Part shown: positions 48,964-57,619 of the stretch, in pieces
Numbering within the stretch: position 1 is the first letter of the stretch
How the letters are laid out: every line of letters begins with the position of its first letter
Assembly: GCA_016713115.1 (NCBI GenBank)
Contig: JADJPU010000001.1
Location: forward strand, 1,054,001-1,118,000
Direction of reading: 5' to 3'
Origin: Cellvibrionales bacterium
Lineage (GTDB): Bacteria; Pseudomonadota; Gammaproteobacteria; Pseudomonadales; UBA7239
Length of the DNA: 64,000 nucleotides
Program-made: the position numbers and the translations under genes
The notes under the pieces: model-generated
Databases searched by the model: none
What the model was told of the DNA's origin: nothing
What the model saw: the letters and a program-made list of their open reading frames with translations, nothing else

Positions 48964-49689
48964 GTGGAGCTAGTGGAATACCAGCTGATGGATGCGTTGG
49001 AGCAAGAGTTCTGGTGGTATCGCGGTTTACATGCGGTGATTGTTGAACGATTGTTGCAGTTAAACCTGCCCGCGCAAGCCAAAGTGTTGGATGCGGGTTG
49101 TGGCACAGGCGGTATGTTGGTGCATTGGCAACATGTTGCGCCGCATTATGCTTATGCCGGTTTGGAGTGGCACAGCGAAGCCGCTGCGATGGCGGAGAAA
49201 AAAACGGGCTTGCCGATTGTGCGCGGCAGCGTTAATGCCTTGCCTTATGCCGATGGCGAATTCGCAGCGATTTTTTCGCAAGATGTTATCTGTCATCGCA
49301 ATGTTGATGAGGCGGCGATGCTGCGCGAGTGTCGTCGCTGCCTGCAATCTGGCGGGCATTTATTGTTGAATGTGGCGGCTTATCAATGGATGACTTCGGC
49401 GCACGATGTTCATGTACACGCGGATCGCCGTTACACCACAGCACGACTGCATCAGTTATTGCATGAAAATGGTTTTGAAATCGTAGAAACAGGTTATTGG
49501 AACAGTTTGTTGTTTCCCTTGATGGTTTTACATCGCATGACGGTAGGAAAAAACAAAACAGAAAGTGATGTTGCGCCGCTGCCCGCATGGCAAAACCGTT
49601 TGTTTTTCGGCATTCTCGATCGTGAACGCCGCTGGCATCTGCGCTTGCCATTCGGTGGTTCGGCTTGGATACACGGGAGAAAACGGTGA
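48964..49689 (+). CDS. Class I SAM-dependent methyltransferase
   Basis: 241 residues from a GTG (VELVEYQLMDALEQEFWWYR). SAM motif I AKVLDAGCGTGGMLVHW, and FSQDVICHRNVDEAAMLREC in the post-II region. The EFWWYRG start is common in methyltransferases encoded next to GtrB-like glycosyltransferases, and the next gene here is one, with GTGA overlap. Substrate probably a polyprenyl- or glycan-linked sugar. Confidence 0.85.
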   Translation: MELVEYQLMDALEQEFWWYRGLHAVIVERLLQLNLPAQAKVLDAGCGTGGMLVHWQHVAPHYAYAGLEWHSEAAAMAEKKTGLPIVRGSVNALPYADGEFAAIFSQDVICHRNVDEAAMLRECRRCLQSGGHLLLNVAAYQWMTSAHDVHVHADRRYTTARLHQLLHENGFEIVETGYWNSLLFPLMVLHRMTVGKNKTESDVAPLPAWQNRLFFGILDRERRWHLRLPFGGSAWIHGRKR

Positions 49690-50669
49690 GCAAAACAGAA
49701 ATAACTTCCAGTGTGAGTGAGTGTTTTGAATTTGCACTGTCGATCGTGGTGCCGGTGTACAACGGTGCGAGCTCTATCGGCGTATTGGTGGATGCCCTAG
49801 CGCAGTTGGATGTAGAAGGCGGTTTGGAAGTGGTGTTGGTCAACGACGGTAGCCCAGACAATTCGTTAGCAGTGTGTCGTGAGTTGTGCAAAAAAAATGC
49901 CGTGGCGTTGACCGTGGTAAATCTCGCGCGAAATTTTGGCGAACACAACGCAGTGATGGCCGGTTACGCGCACGCGCGCGGCGCTTACATCATCAATATG
50001 GATGATGATTTACAAAACCCGCCGGAAGAAGTGTTGAACTTGTGGCAGCACACGCGTAACAACCATTACGATGCGGTGTATACCTTTTACGAACAAAAAC
50101 AGCACGACAGTTGGCGCAACTGGGGCAGCCGCTTTACCAATTGGTGTGCCGATGCGGTGATCGACAAACCCAAAGGTCTGTACCTCTCCAGCTTCCGCTG
50201 CGTGAGTGCATTTTTGGCAAAGCAAATTGTGGAGCACTGCGGGCCGTTTCCTTACATTGACGGTTTAATATTTCAGATCACACAAAATGTCGGCACATTG
50301 GCGGTTCGGCATTTGCCGCGCGCGAACGGGGAGAGTAATTACACGATTCGCCGTTTGGTGCGTTTGTTTTTATCGATGTTGCTTAATTTTTCTGTGCTGC
50401 CCTTGCGCATCGGTACGCTGGTCGGCGTGTTGCTTGCTGGTGTTGGTTTGGTTGGTTTTTTTGCAATTTTGGTGGAAGCCTTGTTTGCCGATATCCCGCG
50501 CGGTTGGGCGTCGATGATGGCGGGCGTGCTCACGCTCACCGGCGTGCAGTTGATGATGCTGGGTGTGATCGGTGAGTACCTCGGCCGCATGTTTCTCACC
50601 ATCAACAAAAAACCGCAATTTGTAGTGCGCGATATCGAGCGCAACGGCAAAGCAAAACGCGGCGAGTAA
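49686..50669 (+). CDS. GtrB/ArnC-like polyprenyl-phosphate glycosyltransferase
   Basis: 327 residues from GTG 49686 with GGAGA upstream. GT2 domain: LSIVVPVYNGASSIGVLVDA, VLVNDGSPDNSLAV, NLARNFGEHNAVMAGYAHA and INMDDDLQNPPEEV. Two C-terminal membrane spans (about 235-260 and 275-297) end in GEYLGRMFLTINKKPQF, typical of dolichol/undecaprenyl-phosphate sugar transferases. Makes a lipid-linked sugar at the inner face of the membrane. Coupled to the methyltransferase before it. Confidence 0.92.
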   Translation: MSKTEITSSVSECFEFALSIVVPVYNGASSIGVLVDALAQLDVEGGLEVVLVNDGSPDNSLAVCRELCKKNAVALTVVNLARNFGEHNAVMAGYAHARGAYIINMDDDLQNPPEEVLNLWQHTRNNHYDAVYTFYEQKQHDSWRNWGSRFTNWCADAVIDKPKGLYLSSFRCVSAFLAKQIVEHCGPFPYIDGLIFQITQNVGTLAVRHLPRANGESNYTIRRLVRLFLSMLLNFSVLPLRIGTLVGVLLAGVGLVGFFAILVEALFADIPRGWASMMAGVLTLTGVQLMMLGVIGEYLGRMFLTINKKPQFVVRDIERNGKAKRGE

Positions 50670-50672
50670 ATC

Positions 50673-52565
50673 ATGTCTTTATTACGATTAGAAAAGGCTG
50701 AGCTGGCTTTCGGCACGCATGTGCTGTTGGATAGCGCCAACTTAAATATTGCAGCGGGTGATCGCATCGGTTTGCTCGGGCGCAACGGCGCAGGCAAATC
50801 TTCGTTGTTGAGTTTGATCGCGGGGCGCACGCAGCCGGACAGTGGGCAAGTGTGGCGTACTGCCGGTGTGCGCATCGCAGAATTGCAACAGGAATTGCCG
50901 GAAGCCAGCGAGCAAACCGTGTATGACTGGGTGGCCGGCGGTTTGCAAGAAGCGGGCGAATTATTGGCGCAGTATCACCATTTATTGACGCAGCCTTTAG
51001 ACGACGACGCAACGCTAGAAACATTACAGCGCGTGCAAACCGCTTTAGAAGCCGTAGACGGTTGGCGTTTGCAGCAGCAAGTGGAAACCGTGCTGACGCG
51101 CTTGCAGTTATCGCCAGATGTGGCGTTGCAAAGTTTGTCGGGCGGTTGGCGCCGCCGCGCCGCTTTAGCGCGCGCACTGGTGCAGCAGCCGGATATTTTA
51201 TTGTTGGACGAACCGACTAACCATTTGGATATAGAAGCCATTACTTGGTTGGAGCAGGAGATCGCCGCGTTTGCCGGCGCCGTGGTGTTGATTACGCACG
51301 ACCGCAGTTTTTTGCAAAAAACCGCCACGCAAATTTGGGAAATTGATCGCGGGCAGGTGTTGGTGTGGCGCGGCGATTATCGCGGTTTTTTAGAATACCG
51401 CGAGCAGCGTTTGGCCTCGGAAGAAAAAAGTAACAGCGAGTTTGATAAAAAACTGGCGGAAGAAGAGCGCTGGATACGCACCGGTATCAAAGCGCGGCGC
51501 ACGCGCAATGAAGGCCGTGTGCGCGCACTGGAAGCCATGCGCGAGCAGCGTGCAGCGCGGCGCGAGCAAACCGGTTCTGCGCGTATGCAGCTCGATCAAG
51601 CGGTGCAATCTGGCAAATTGATCGCTGAATTAGAGCGCGTGAGTTTTGCTGTCGGCGAGAAATCCATCATCAAGGATTTATCGCTTGCTGTGATGCGCGG
51701 TGATCGCATCGGCTTGATCGGTGCCAACGGCAGCGGCAAAAGTACGCTGTTGAAATTAATCCTCGGTGAATTGCAGCCCACCAGCGGCACGATTAAGCGC
51801 GGCACCAAATTGCAAGTGGCGTATTTCGATCAACTGCGCGCGACTTTAGATTTGCAAGCCACGGCAGTAGAAAACGTGGGCGGCGGTCGCGACTTTATCG
51901 ACATCAACGGCAAGCCGCTGCACATCATCAGCTACCTCAACAATTTTTTATTTGATGCAGCGCGCCTGCGCACACCGGTGTGGCGTTTGTCCGGCGGCGA
52001 ACAAAACCGTTTGATACTCGCCAAGTTGTTCAGCCAGCCCGCCAATTTATTGGTGTTGGACGAGCCGACCAATGATCTCGATTTAGAAACACTGGAATTG
52101 CTGGAAGAGTTATTGTGCGATTTTGAAGGCACGGTATTGTTGGTGAGCCACGACCGCAGTTTTGTCGACAATGTGGTCACCAGCACCGTGGTATTTGAAG
52201 GCAATGGCGTCATCAATGAATTCGTCGGCGGTTACAGTGACTGGCAAAATGCTGTAGCCAGTGCCGCTAAAAAACCGGCGGCTTCTGCATCAAGTGCCGC
52301 GCAAAAACCGGCCGCGCCCGCCGCCAATCCAACAAAGGCAGCAGCGGGAAAACTGTCGTACAAATTACAGCGCGAGCTGCAAGAATTGCCGGAAAAAATT
52401 GAACACCTAGAAAGCGAAATTGCCGCGCTCACTGCGCAGACGCAGGAGCCAGCGTTCTACAGCCAAACGCACCAGCAAACGCGCGCCGTGTTGGATGAGC
52501 TGAGTGCTAAACAAGTGCAACTGGATGCCTGTTATGCGCGCTGGGCGGAGTTGGATAATACATAA
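50673..52565 (+). CDS. uup: ABC-F ATPase Uup
   Basis: 630 residues. Two ATP-binding cassettes in one chain without membrane domains: Walker A GRNGAGKSSLLSLI and GANGSGKSTLLKLI, signatures SGGWRRRAALARALVQ and SGGEQNRLILAKLF, Walker B ILLLDEPTNHLD and LLVLDEPTNDLD. The Ala/Pro-rich linker (about 530-555) and a C-terminal coiled coil identify the Uup branch, which acts on DNA/ribosomes. 3 bp after the glycosyltransferase. Confidence 0.93.
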   Translation: MSLLRLEKAELAFGTHVLLDSANLNIAAGDRIGLLGRNGAGKSSLLSLIAGRTQPDSGQVWRTAGVRIAELQQELPEASEQTVYDWVAGGLQEAGELLAQYHHLLTQPLDDDATLETLQRVQTALEAVDGWRLQQQVETVLTRLQLSPDVALQSLSGGWRRRAALARALVQQPDILLLDEPTNHLDIEAITWLEQEIAAFAGAVVLITHDRSFLQKTATQIWEIDRGQVLVWRGDYRGFLEYREQRLASEEKSNSEFDKKLAEEERWIRTGIKARRTRNEGRVRALEAMREQRAARREQTGSARMQLDQAVQSGKLIAELERVSFAVGEKSIIKDLSLAVMRGDRIGLIGANGSGKSTLLKLILGELQPTSGTIKRGTKLQVAYFDQLRATLDLQATAVENVGGGRDFIDINGKPLHIISYLNNFLFDAARLRTPVWRLSGGEQNRLILAKLFSQPANLLVLDEPTNDLDLETLELLEELLCDFEGTVLLVSHDRSFVDNVVTSTVVFEGNGVINEFVGGYSDWQNAVASAAKKPAASASSAAQKPAAPAANPTKAAAGKLSYKLQRELQELPEKIEHLESEIAALTAQTQEPAFYSQTHQQTRAVLDELSAKQVQLDACYARWAELDNT

Positions 52566-52624
52566 AAATCTGCAAGCTACTGAATCACACGCAGGGATCT
52601 TGAGTGATCTGCTATATTTTGCTT

Positions 52625-52651
52625 TGTGTATATTATGCTAATATATACACA
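52625..52651. promoter_or_regulatory. Palindromic operator of vapBC
   Basis: TGTGTATA (52625-52632) and TATACACA (52644-52651) form a near-perfect inverted repeat, extended by ATTA/TAAT inside, 25 bp before vapB. Likely VapB/VapBC binding site. TTGCTT (52619-52624) and TATATA (52642-52647), 17 bp apart, could be the promoter it covers. Confidence 0.65.
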
Positions 52652-52675
52652 CTCAACCAAACCGCAAGTGGGTGA

Positions 52676-52873
52676 ATGATGAGAACCAACATCGTGATTG
52701 ATGATGTTTTGATGTCCAATGCACTCAAAGCTTCAGGGTTAAAAACCAAAAAAGATGCTGTAGAGGAAGGGCTGAGGCTATTGGTGCAAAGAAATGCGCA
52801 GCGTGAAATACGCAAACTGCGTGGCCAAATAAATTGGGATGGTGATTTGAGCCAGATGCGGGGCGCAAAATGA
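52676..52873 (+). CDS. vapB: VapB family antitoxin
   Basis: 65 residues, MMRTNIVIDDVLMSNALKAS, with LKTKKDAVEEGLRLLVQ, a ribbon-helix-helix antitoxin; the C-terminus (LRGQINWDGDLSQMRGAK) would wrap VapC. A second ATG one codon in is equally possible. Overlaps vapC by 4 bp. The palindrome just upstream fits autoregulation. Confidence 0.9.
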   Translation: MMRTNIVIDDVLMSNALKASGLKTKKDAVEEGLRLLVQRNAQREIRKLRGQINWDGDLSQMRGAK

Positions 52874-53271
52874 TTCTGGTGGATACCAGTGTCTGGATTG
52901 ACTATTTAAACGGTAACGCGAATAAATTCACTGACAAATTAGACTCGGCTTTATTTAACGGGGAAGTTGTTATTGGCGATTTAATTCTGCTGGAGATATT
53001 GCAAGGAATTAAAAGTGATAAGGACTGCAAGCGCGTAAAAACAATGTTAAGCAAGCTAGATCAATATGAAATGCTAGGTCATAGCGCTGTCGAAAGATGC
53101 GCTGAAAATTACCGCCACCTGAGAAAATGCGGCGTAACTATCAGAAAAACAACGGATGTGGTAATTGCCTCATTCTGTATAGACAACCGACTGCCCCTGC
53201 TGTTTTCTGATAGAGACTTCCTCCCTTTTGTTGAGCGCCTTGGCCTTCGGTCTGCTTTAACTCACGCCTGA
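52870..53271 (+). CDS. vapC: VapC family PIN-domain ribonuclease toxin
   Basis: 133 residues. PIN domain acidic residues: MILVDTSVWIDYL (Asp 5), LILLEILQG (Glu), RKTTDVVIASFCIDN (Asp) and FSDRDF (Asp). Mg-dependent RNase that cuts tRNA or rRNA in characterised members. ATGA overlap with vapB. Confidence 0.93.
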   Translation: MILVDTSVWIDYLNGNANKFTDKLDSALFNGEVVIGDLILLEILQGIKSDKDCKRVKTMLSKLDQYEMLGHSAVERCAENYRHLRKCGVTIRKTTDVVIASFCIDNRLPLLFSDRDFLPFVERLGLRSALTHA

Positions 53272-53289
53272 CGCCAGTTGTGCGCGCAG

Positions 53290-53436
53290 GCCGTGGTCAT
53301 GATGTCCTTGGAGGACTACAAGGCGCTTGAAGAAACGGCCTATCTGCTGCGCAGCACCAAGAATACCCAACGGCTTCTGGCCTCCATTGCTTAGCTTGAA
53401 GCAGGGCAAGGTCAAGAGCGGAGCTTGGTGGAGTGA
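53290..53436 (+). pseudogene. yefM antitoxin remnant (5'-truncated, one nonsense codon)
   Basis: The frame reads [20 protein letters not shown] then [14 protein letters not shown], stop (TAG 53392-53394), LEAGQGQERSLVE, stop. This is the C-terminal half of a YefM/Phd antitoxin in which the Gln expected after SIA (CAG) has become TAG. The N-terminal half is missing. Its end overlaps the start of a yoeB fragment, the usual order. Confidence 0.75.
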
Positions 53437-53462
53437 AACTGATCTTCTCCGAGCGGCGTTGA
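53433..53462 (+). pseudogene. yoeB toxin start, cut by an IS3 element
   Basis: GTG at 53433 reads VKLIFSERR, the typical YoeB N-terminus, and runs into the left end of the IS3 element at about 53462. The rest of yoeB is not found on the other side of the element. Confidence 0.65.
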
Positions 53463-53534
53463 CGGTAATCCCCCCTAAAAACCACCGGCTTCAAAAGTAG
53501 AAAATTCTCGTAACATGACCCGAGGAGGTTCTAC

Positions 53535-53801
53535 ATGCGCACATCGAAGTTTACCGACAGCCAGATCATGGCGATTTTGAAGCAGGCCGAGGGCGGCACA
53601 CCTGTTCCGGCGCTGTGTCGCGAGCACAACATCAGCAGCGCGACGTTTTATAAATGGCGAGCACGCTTTGGCGGCATGGATGTGTCGCTGATGGCGCGTC
53701 TGAAGGAGCTGGAAGACGAAAACCGCCGCTTGAAGAAGATGTACGCCGAGGAGAAGCTGAAGGCAGAGATTGTGCAGGAGGCGCTCACAAAAAAGTGGTG
53801 A
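53535..53801 (+). CDS. IS3-family transposase OrfA
   Basis: 88 residues. Helix-turn-helix [20 protein letters not shown] ... [14 protein letters not shown], then a leucine-zipper-like coil ([20 protein letters not shown]). GAGG lies just upstream. Ends in the slippery heptamer A-AAA-AAG (53789-53795), where ribosomes can shift -1 into orfB to make the active OrfAB transposase. Looks like the IS407 branch. Confidence 0.9.
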   Translation: MRTSKFTDSQIMAILKQAEGGTPVPALCREHNISSATFYKWRARFGGMDVSLMARLKELEDENRRLKKMYAEEKLKAEIVQEALTKKW

Positions 53802-54622
53802 GGCCATCTCAGCGCAAAGAGATGGCCCAGCGTGCGGTGACGGAAAACCGTGTCAGCATTCGCGTGGCGTGTCAGGCGTTTGCTATTAGCGAAAGTTGTT
53901 ATCGGTATGAAGCCAAGCTGTCTGATGAAAATGCTGAGATTGCTGACTGGTTGATCCGCTTGACGAACAACCAAAAGAACTGGGGCTTTGGTTTGTGTTA
54001 TCTGTTTTTGCGCAACGTCAAAGGTTTTGCTTGGAACCACAAGCGCGTGTATCGCATTTATCGCGAGTTGGAATTAAACCTCCGCATCAAGCCGAAAAAG
54101 CGCATTGTTCGTGAGAAACCGCTGCCATTGTCGGTGCCAACAACGATCAACACATCGTGGTCGATGGATTTTATGCACGACAGTTTGAGCAATGGGCGCG
54201 CCTACCGTTTGTTCAATGTGATTGATGATTTCAATCGTGAAGCCTTGGGCATGGAAATTGATTTTTCACTGCCGTCTTTGCGCGTGATACGCACACTGAA
54301 TCAGATCATCGAGTGGCGAGGTGCACCGCAAAAAATTCGCTGCGACAATGGGCCGGAGTACATCAGCCATACACTGAAGCACTGGGCAGAACAGCGCGGT
54401 ATTTGCATTGAATTTATTGAGCCGGGTAACCCGCAGCAAAATGCGTATATTGAGCGTTACAACCGCACGGTGCGCTATGAGTGGCTGGGGCAATACCTGT
54501 TTGATTCGTTAGATGAAGTGCGAGATGTTGCCACGCGCTGGCTCTGGACTTACAACCATGAACGGCCGAACATGGGCATCGGCGGCATCACCCCGATGCA
54601 AAAACTGGCGCGAGCGGCGTGA
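53789..54622 (+). CDS. IS3-family transposase OrfB (DDE integrase core)
   Basis: Reached by -1 frameshift from orfA. About 277 residues of rve-type catalytic core: [11 protein letters not shown] (first Asp), [11 protein letters not shown] (second Asp) and [19 protein letters not shown] (Glu). Ends [17 protein letters not shown]. Appears intact, so the element may be active. Confidence 0.9.
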   Translation, partial: KKVVRPSQRKEMAQRAVTENRVSIRVACQAFAISESCYRYEAKLSDENAEIADWLIRLTNNQKNWGFGLCYLFLRNVKGFAWNHKRVYRIYRELELNLRIKPKKRIVREKPLPLSVPTTINTSWSMDFMHDSLSNGRAYRLFNVIDDFNREALGMEIDFSLPSLRVIRTLNQIIEWRGAPQKIRCDNGPEYISHTLKHWAEQRGICIEFIEPGNPQQNAYIERYNRTVRYEWLGQYLFDSLDEVRDVATRWLWTYNHERPNMGIGGITPMQKLARAA

Positions 54623-54749
54623 TGGCTGTGCACTTGTGGACAACACCGCACGCGGTGATTGCCCACAGGGCGCACAGCACAACGACCACATCAAACCAGA
54701 TGGCCAAACGTTCTACTTTTGAGAACGGTGAAAAATGGGGGATTACCGT

Positions 54750-55360
54750 TGTAACAGGCGCGTCAGCTGCGCTTCGCATTCTTGCATCGCCAAGCCAAAG
54801 TGCGTGATGTCCGCCAAGAGTAAGTACAGTTGTGGCGCAATGGGTCGTAGCAGAGCGTTATCCATCAACAAGGGAGCTTGCTTGAGAAACTGCTCTACAG
54901 AACAAGGCGCTTCAATGCCGAACTCACGCAAGATACTGCGCAACAAATTGATGCGCTGTGTGCGATTGCCTTTCCATTGTTCACGCAATCGGTGCAGATG
55001 TTGAATCATCTGTTGTTGCTCGGTTTTAACGGGAACCGGATGCATCTTGCTAGCACGCGCTGCTTCCAAAATAGCATCGCAATCATTGCGATCGGTTTTG
55101 TTGCGCTGGCGATAAGGTTTTACATAACGGGCATGCAGCAACACGCAGTGATGCCCCAGTGTTTGCGCAAAACGCGCCCAGTAATGCGCCGTGCCATAGG
55201 CTTCCATGATGAACAGTGAAGGCTCGGTTTGTGCTTGGATATAGCGTACAAACGCCATCCGCGATAAGCGTTTGTGCGCAGAGACAACGCCATTGCGTTC
55301 GGCTTCCGCCACTTGAAATACATCTTTTGCTAAATCAACAGCAATGCGTTTACGATACAT
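54750..55360 (-). pseudogene. IS110-family transposase, 3'-truncated
   Basis: About 203 residues of the DEDD N-terminal domain: MYRKRIAVDLAKDVFQVAEA (first Asp), LFIMEAYGTAHYWARF (Glu) and NKTDRNDCDAILEAARAS (Asp pair). The C-terminal Transposase_20 half with the serine is missing; the gene stops at the IS3 element. The upstream end of the element (GAGGAGTCCAT, 55418-55428) lies within an attC site, the preferred target of the IS1111-attC group. Confidence 0.88.
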
Positions 55361-55428
55361 GGCAACATTCCTCGGGAATCAACAGGTTTGCATACGATGA
55401 TCCAAACCGTGGTACAAGAGGAGTCCAT

Positions 55429-55531
55429 TACAGCACTCAAGGCCGCTCACATTCGTTCGCTGGACAGCCTCAATCGGCGCATGCTTCGCATTTTACGCGC
55501 CGCCCTTCGCTGCCCCTTAGCTCTGCGTTAG
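55429..55531 (+). other. attC site disrupted by an IS110-family element
   Basis: Plus strand reads CACTCAAGGCC ... CTGGACAGCCTCAAT, CGGCGCATGCTTCGCAT and ends GCCCCTTAGCTCTGCGTTAG, closely matching the attC at 333-438 (read on its minus strand). The first few bases (TAACAAGTCG) are replaced by the IS end. Orientation is opposite to the attC sites of the main array. Confidence 0.85.
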
Positions 55532-55827
55532 GGGCTTAGCTGCGCATCAACATCCATGTGTTTGTGCAGAATACGAATAATTTCAATGCTGGTTTGGCTG
55601 CCAACTTTGTAGAAAATAATATGGCTGCCTTGCGGAAATTTTTTGTAACCAGCTTTTATATTGTCACAGGCTTTGCCAGCCAGAGGAGTATCTGCCAGCA
55701 TATGGAACGCTTCGTCCAATTGTTTAATGTACAAGTTGCGTTGTTCTCTTCCCCAGGTTTTTTCGGTAAAAAGAGCAATCGCGTACAAATCTTCTTTGGC
55801 TTTATGGGTTAGCGCAAATACCTTCAT
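55528..55827 (-). CDS. parE: ParE-type toxin in an orphan integron cassette
   Basis: 99 residues, MKVFALTHKAKEDLYAIALF, with LADTPLAGKACDNIKAGYKK and FPQGSHIIFYKVGSQTSIEI, ending RILHKHMDVDAQLSP: a ParE/RelE-fold toxin. Its stop lies inside the neighbouring attC core. The gene runs against the attC orientation, so it sits backwards in its cassette and must carry its own promoter. Overlaps parD by 4 bp. Confidence 0.9.
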   Translation of the reverse strand: MKVFALTHKAKEDLYAIALFTEKTWGREQRNLYIKQLDEAFHMLADTPLAGKACDNIKAGYKKFPQGSHIIFYKVGSQTSIEIIRILHKHMDVDAQLSP

Positions 55828-56063
55828 CTGCTACCGTTATCCAGTTCGGCGATAAACGCACTATAGCTGTAATCGGTCAACCCGCTTTGTTCGCCTTCGT
55901 TCAGCATGCGGCGCAGGGCATCCAATTTGCTTTCAGAGTTTTCAAGCAATCTCAGCGCTGCGCGTACCACTTCGCTGGCAGAACCATAGCGCCCACTCTC
56001 CAGTTGGTGTGCAATAAAGCCGTCAAAGTGCTCGCCAAGGCTAATGCTGGTATTTTTGGCCAT
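55824..56063 (-). CDS. parD: ParD-type antitoxin in an orphan integron cassette
   Basis: 79 residues, MAKNTSISLGEHFDGFIAHQ, LESGRYGSASEVVRAALRLL, a ribbon-helix-helix ParD antitoxin. ATG 56061-56063 has GAGG upstream; an open extension to 56168 passes the cassette boundary and is not real. Pairs with parE. Confidence 0.9.
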   Translation of the reverse strand: MAKNTSISLGEHFDGFIAHQLESGRYGSASEVVRAALRLLENSESKLDALRRMLNEGEQSGLTDYSYSAFIAELDNGSR

Positions 56064-56133
56064 GTTTAAACCTCGCAAATTACCAATAAATACCGAATTA
56101 TGGTACTTTGACAGTGACGCATTAGTCAATAGA

Positions 56134-56162
56134 GCCCCTAACAAGTCGTATATGGACTCCTC
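56134..56162 (+). other. attC left half joined to an IS110-type end
   Basis: CCCCTAACAAGTCGTA (56135-56150) is the opening of a plus-orientation attC. It is followed directly by ATGGACTCCTC (56152-56162), the inverse complement of the IS end GAGGAGTCCAT at 55418-55428. So a second IS of the same type had inserted at the equivalent place of this attC. Confidence 0.75.
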
Positions 56163-56388
56163 CTGCAAGCGGTGAATAAAACTTTTTTAACAGCGTCGAT
56201 GTAGCGGTTGCATTCGACTATTCGGCCTTTGGTTGCGTGTCATGCACGTTGGCCATTCTGTAATTCGCACGATGGGAGCCAAGCGCTCAAGCGATCACAA
56301 GGATCAGAATTGTTATCGGCTTTACCCATCGACGGACTTGCCGTTTCGACAGACTGTTGTTGTTCACCACAACCACAAGAAAGGGTTT
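56163..56388. mobile_element. Degraded remnant, probably of the second IS110-type element
   Basis: No intact gene. On the minus strand near 56277-56300 a short frame reads CDRLSAWLPSC, faintly like the DRLSxW stretch in IS110-family C-termini, but frames are broken. Cut on the right by the second IS3 element. Confidence 0.4.
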
Positions 56389-56423
56389 TGGACTTCCCAC
56401 GGAAAGCATGACAGCCACTAGCC

Positions 56424-57230
56424 TCAAATGGAGGCATGTTCAAATGCCTCGGGACTGACGCCACCGAGGTGACTGTGGCGTCGGGTTCGATTGTAGAACA
56501 CCTCGATGTAATCGAAGATATCTGCGCGTGCTAAATCACGGGTTTTATATATCCGTTTACGAATACGCTCCTTTTTTAAACTGCTAAAGAACGATTCCGC
56601 TACGGCATTGTCCCAGCAGTTACCGCGACGGCTCATGCTGGGCTCAAGGCGGTTAGCGCCACAGAAACGGCGCCAATCATCGCTGCCGTATTGGCTGCCT
56701 TGATCCGAATGCACCAATACAGTTTGCGTTGGTTTTCTGCGCCAAAGCGCCATCATTAGCGCATCCAAAACCAATTCGCGCGCAATGGTGGGCTTCATAG
56801 ACCACCCAACAACTTTCCGCGAATGTAAATCCAACACAACCGCCAAGTAGAGCCAGCCTTGCCATGTTCGGATGTAGGTGATGTCGGTCACCCACGCACG
56901 ATCCGGCTGATCCACTGTAAATTCTCGATTGAGTGTGTTGGGAGCCAGTATAGATGGTCTTCCGCGCCGCGCTCGTGGCGATTTATAACCTCTAATAGCA
57001 GCTATTTTGTTTGTGCGCATAATACGCGCCACGCGATGCTTGCTACAGGTTTCACCCGCTTCACGCAAATCCGCCAATATCCGTGGTGCACCATACACGC
57101 CGCCACTGGCATCGTAAGAAGCCCTAATCACTGTCAACAACCGTTGATTTTCAATGGCTCGATTCGACAGTGGTTTGTGCACCCATGCATAAAAACCCGA
57201 GCGTGAAACACCCAATAGCCTGCACATCAC
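56424..57230 (-). CDS. IS3-family transposase OrfB (IS-2)
   Basis: 268 residues. HTH_21-like start CRLLGVSRSGFYAWVHKP, then the DDE core: RAWVTDITYIRTWQGWLYL (Asp), VLVHSDQGSQYGSDDW (Asp) and SRRGNCWDNAVAESFFSSLK (Glu). Intact. Expressed as OrfAB after -1 slippage on the A6G run (minus strand CTAAAAAAGG near 57312) at the end of orfA. Confidence 0.92.
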   Translation of the reverse strand: MMCRLLGVSRSGFYAWVHKPLSNRAIENQRLLTVIRASYDASGGVYGAPRILADLREAGETCSKHRVARIMRTNKIAAIRGYKSPRARRGRPSILAPNTLNREFTVDQPDRAWVTDITYIRTWQGWLYLAVVLDLHSRKVVGWSMKPTIARELVLDALMMALWRRKPTQTVLVHSDQGSQYGSDDWRRFCGANRLEPSMSRRGNCWDNAVAESFFSSLKKERIRKRIYKTRDLARADIFDYIEVFYNRTRRHSHLGGVSPEAFEHASI

Positions 57231-57274
57231 AGCAATACAAAATTCATGGCTGTGGTCATTAATGAATCGGTACT

Positions 57275-57559
57275 TTACTCGTGCTCCCGCGCAAAGTACC
57301 GAGCGGCCTTTTTTAGTATGTCGCGCTCCTCTTCTGTCCGTTGCAATTGAGCGCGCAATCTAAGAATTTCAGTCTTGGCGGCCAGTAATTCTGTGGCCTG
57401 CTGATCCGATTTGTCAGGCTTGATTGCTTTGACCCATTTGTACAAACTGTGCGTAGAGACGCCTAATCGCTGGGAAACTTCAGCAACGGAATAACCTCGA
57501 TCGACAATTTGTCGTACGGCCTCTTCTTTAAATTCGGGCGGAAAACATTCAATACTCAT
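57275..57559 (-). CDS. IS3-family transposase OrfA (IS-2)
   Basis: 94 residues, MSIECFPPEFKEEAVRQIVD, HTH YSVAEVSQRLGVSTHSLYKW, then a coiled coil (LRLRAQLQRTEEERDILKKA). Intact. Confidence 0.92.
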   Translation of the reverse strand: MSIECFPPEFKEEAVRQIVDRGYSVAEVSQRLGVSTHSLYKWVKAIKPDKSDQQATELLAAKTEILRLRAQLQRTEEERDILKKAARYFAREHE

Positions 57560-57619
57560 GGCTTGCTCCTATGAAAGAATCATAGGCCAGTACTGTCTAC
57601 CAAACCATGGGAAGTCCAG

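Larger units (their letters stand above)
53462..54749 (+). mobile_element. IS3-family insertion sequence (IS-1)
   Basis: Terminal inverted repeats: left ACGGTAATCCCCC (53462-53474) with CTTCAAAAGTAGAA inside; right the complement of ACGGTAATCCCCC ending at 54749, with CTCAAAAGTAGAA inside. Contains orfA and orfB with an A6G slippery site. No target duplication: the left flank is yoeB and the right flank an IS110-family gene, so the copy marks a rearrangement or deletion rather than a simple insertion. Confidence 0.85.
56389..57618 (-). mobile_element. IS3-family insertion sequence (IS-2)
   Basis: Inverted repeats TGGACTTCCCACGG (56389-56402) and CCATGGGAAGTCCA (57605-57618). 1230 bp with orfA and orfB on the minus strand. 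Differs from IS-1 in ends and proteins. No target duplication is visible (flanks TTT / GAT). Confidence 0.87.

Noticed and set aside
52566..52675. Terminator after uup
   Set aside because: No hairpin with a T-run; only the AT-rich vapBC operator is evident.
53455..54760. Target-site duplication for IS-1
   Set aside because: No matching 3-5 bp on the two sides for any reasonable terminus; flanks belong to different genes.
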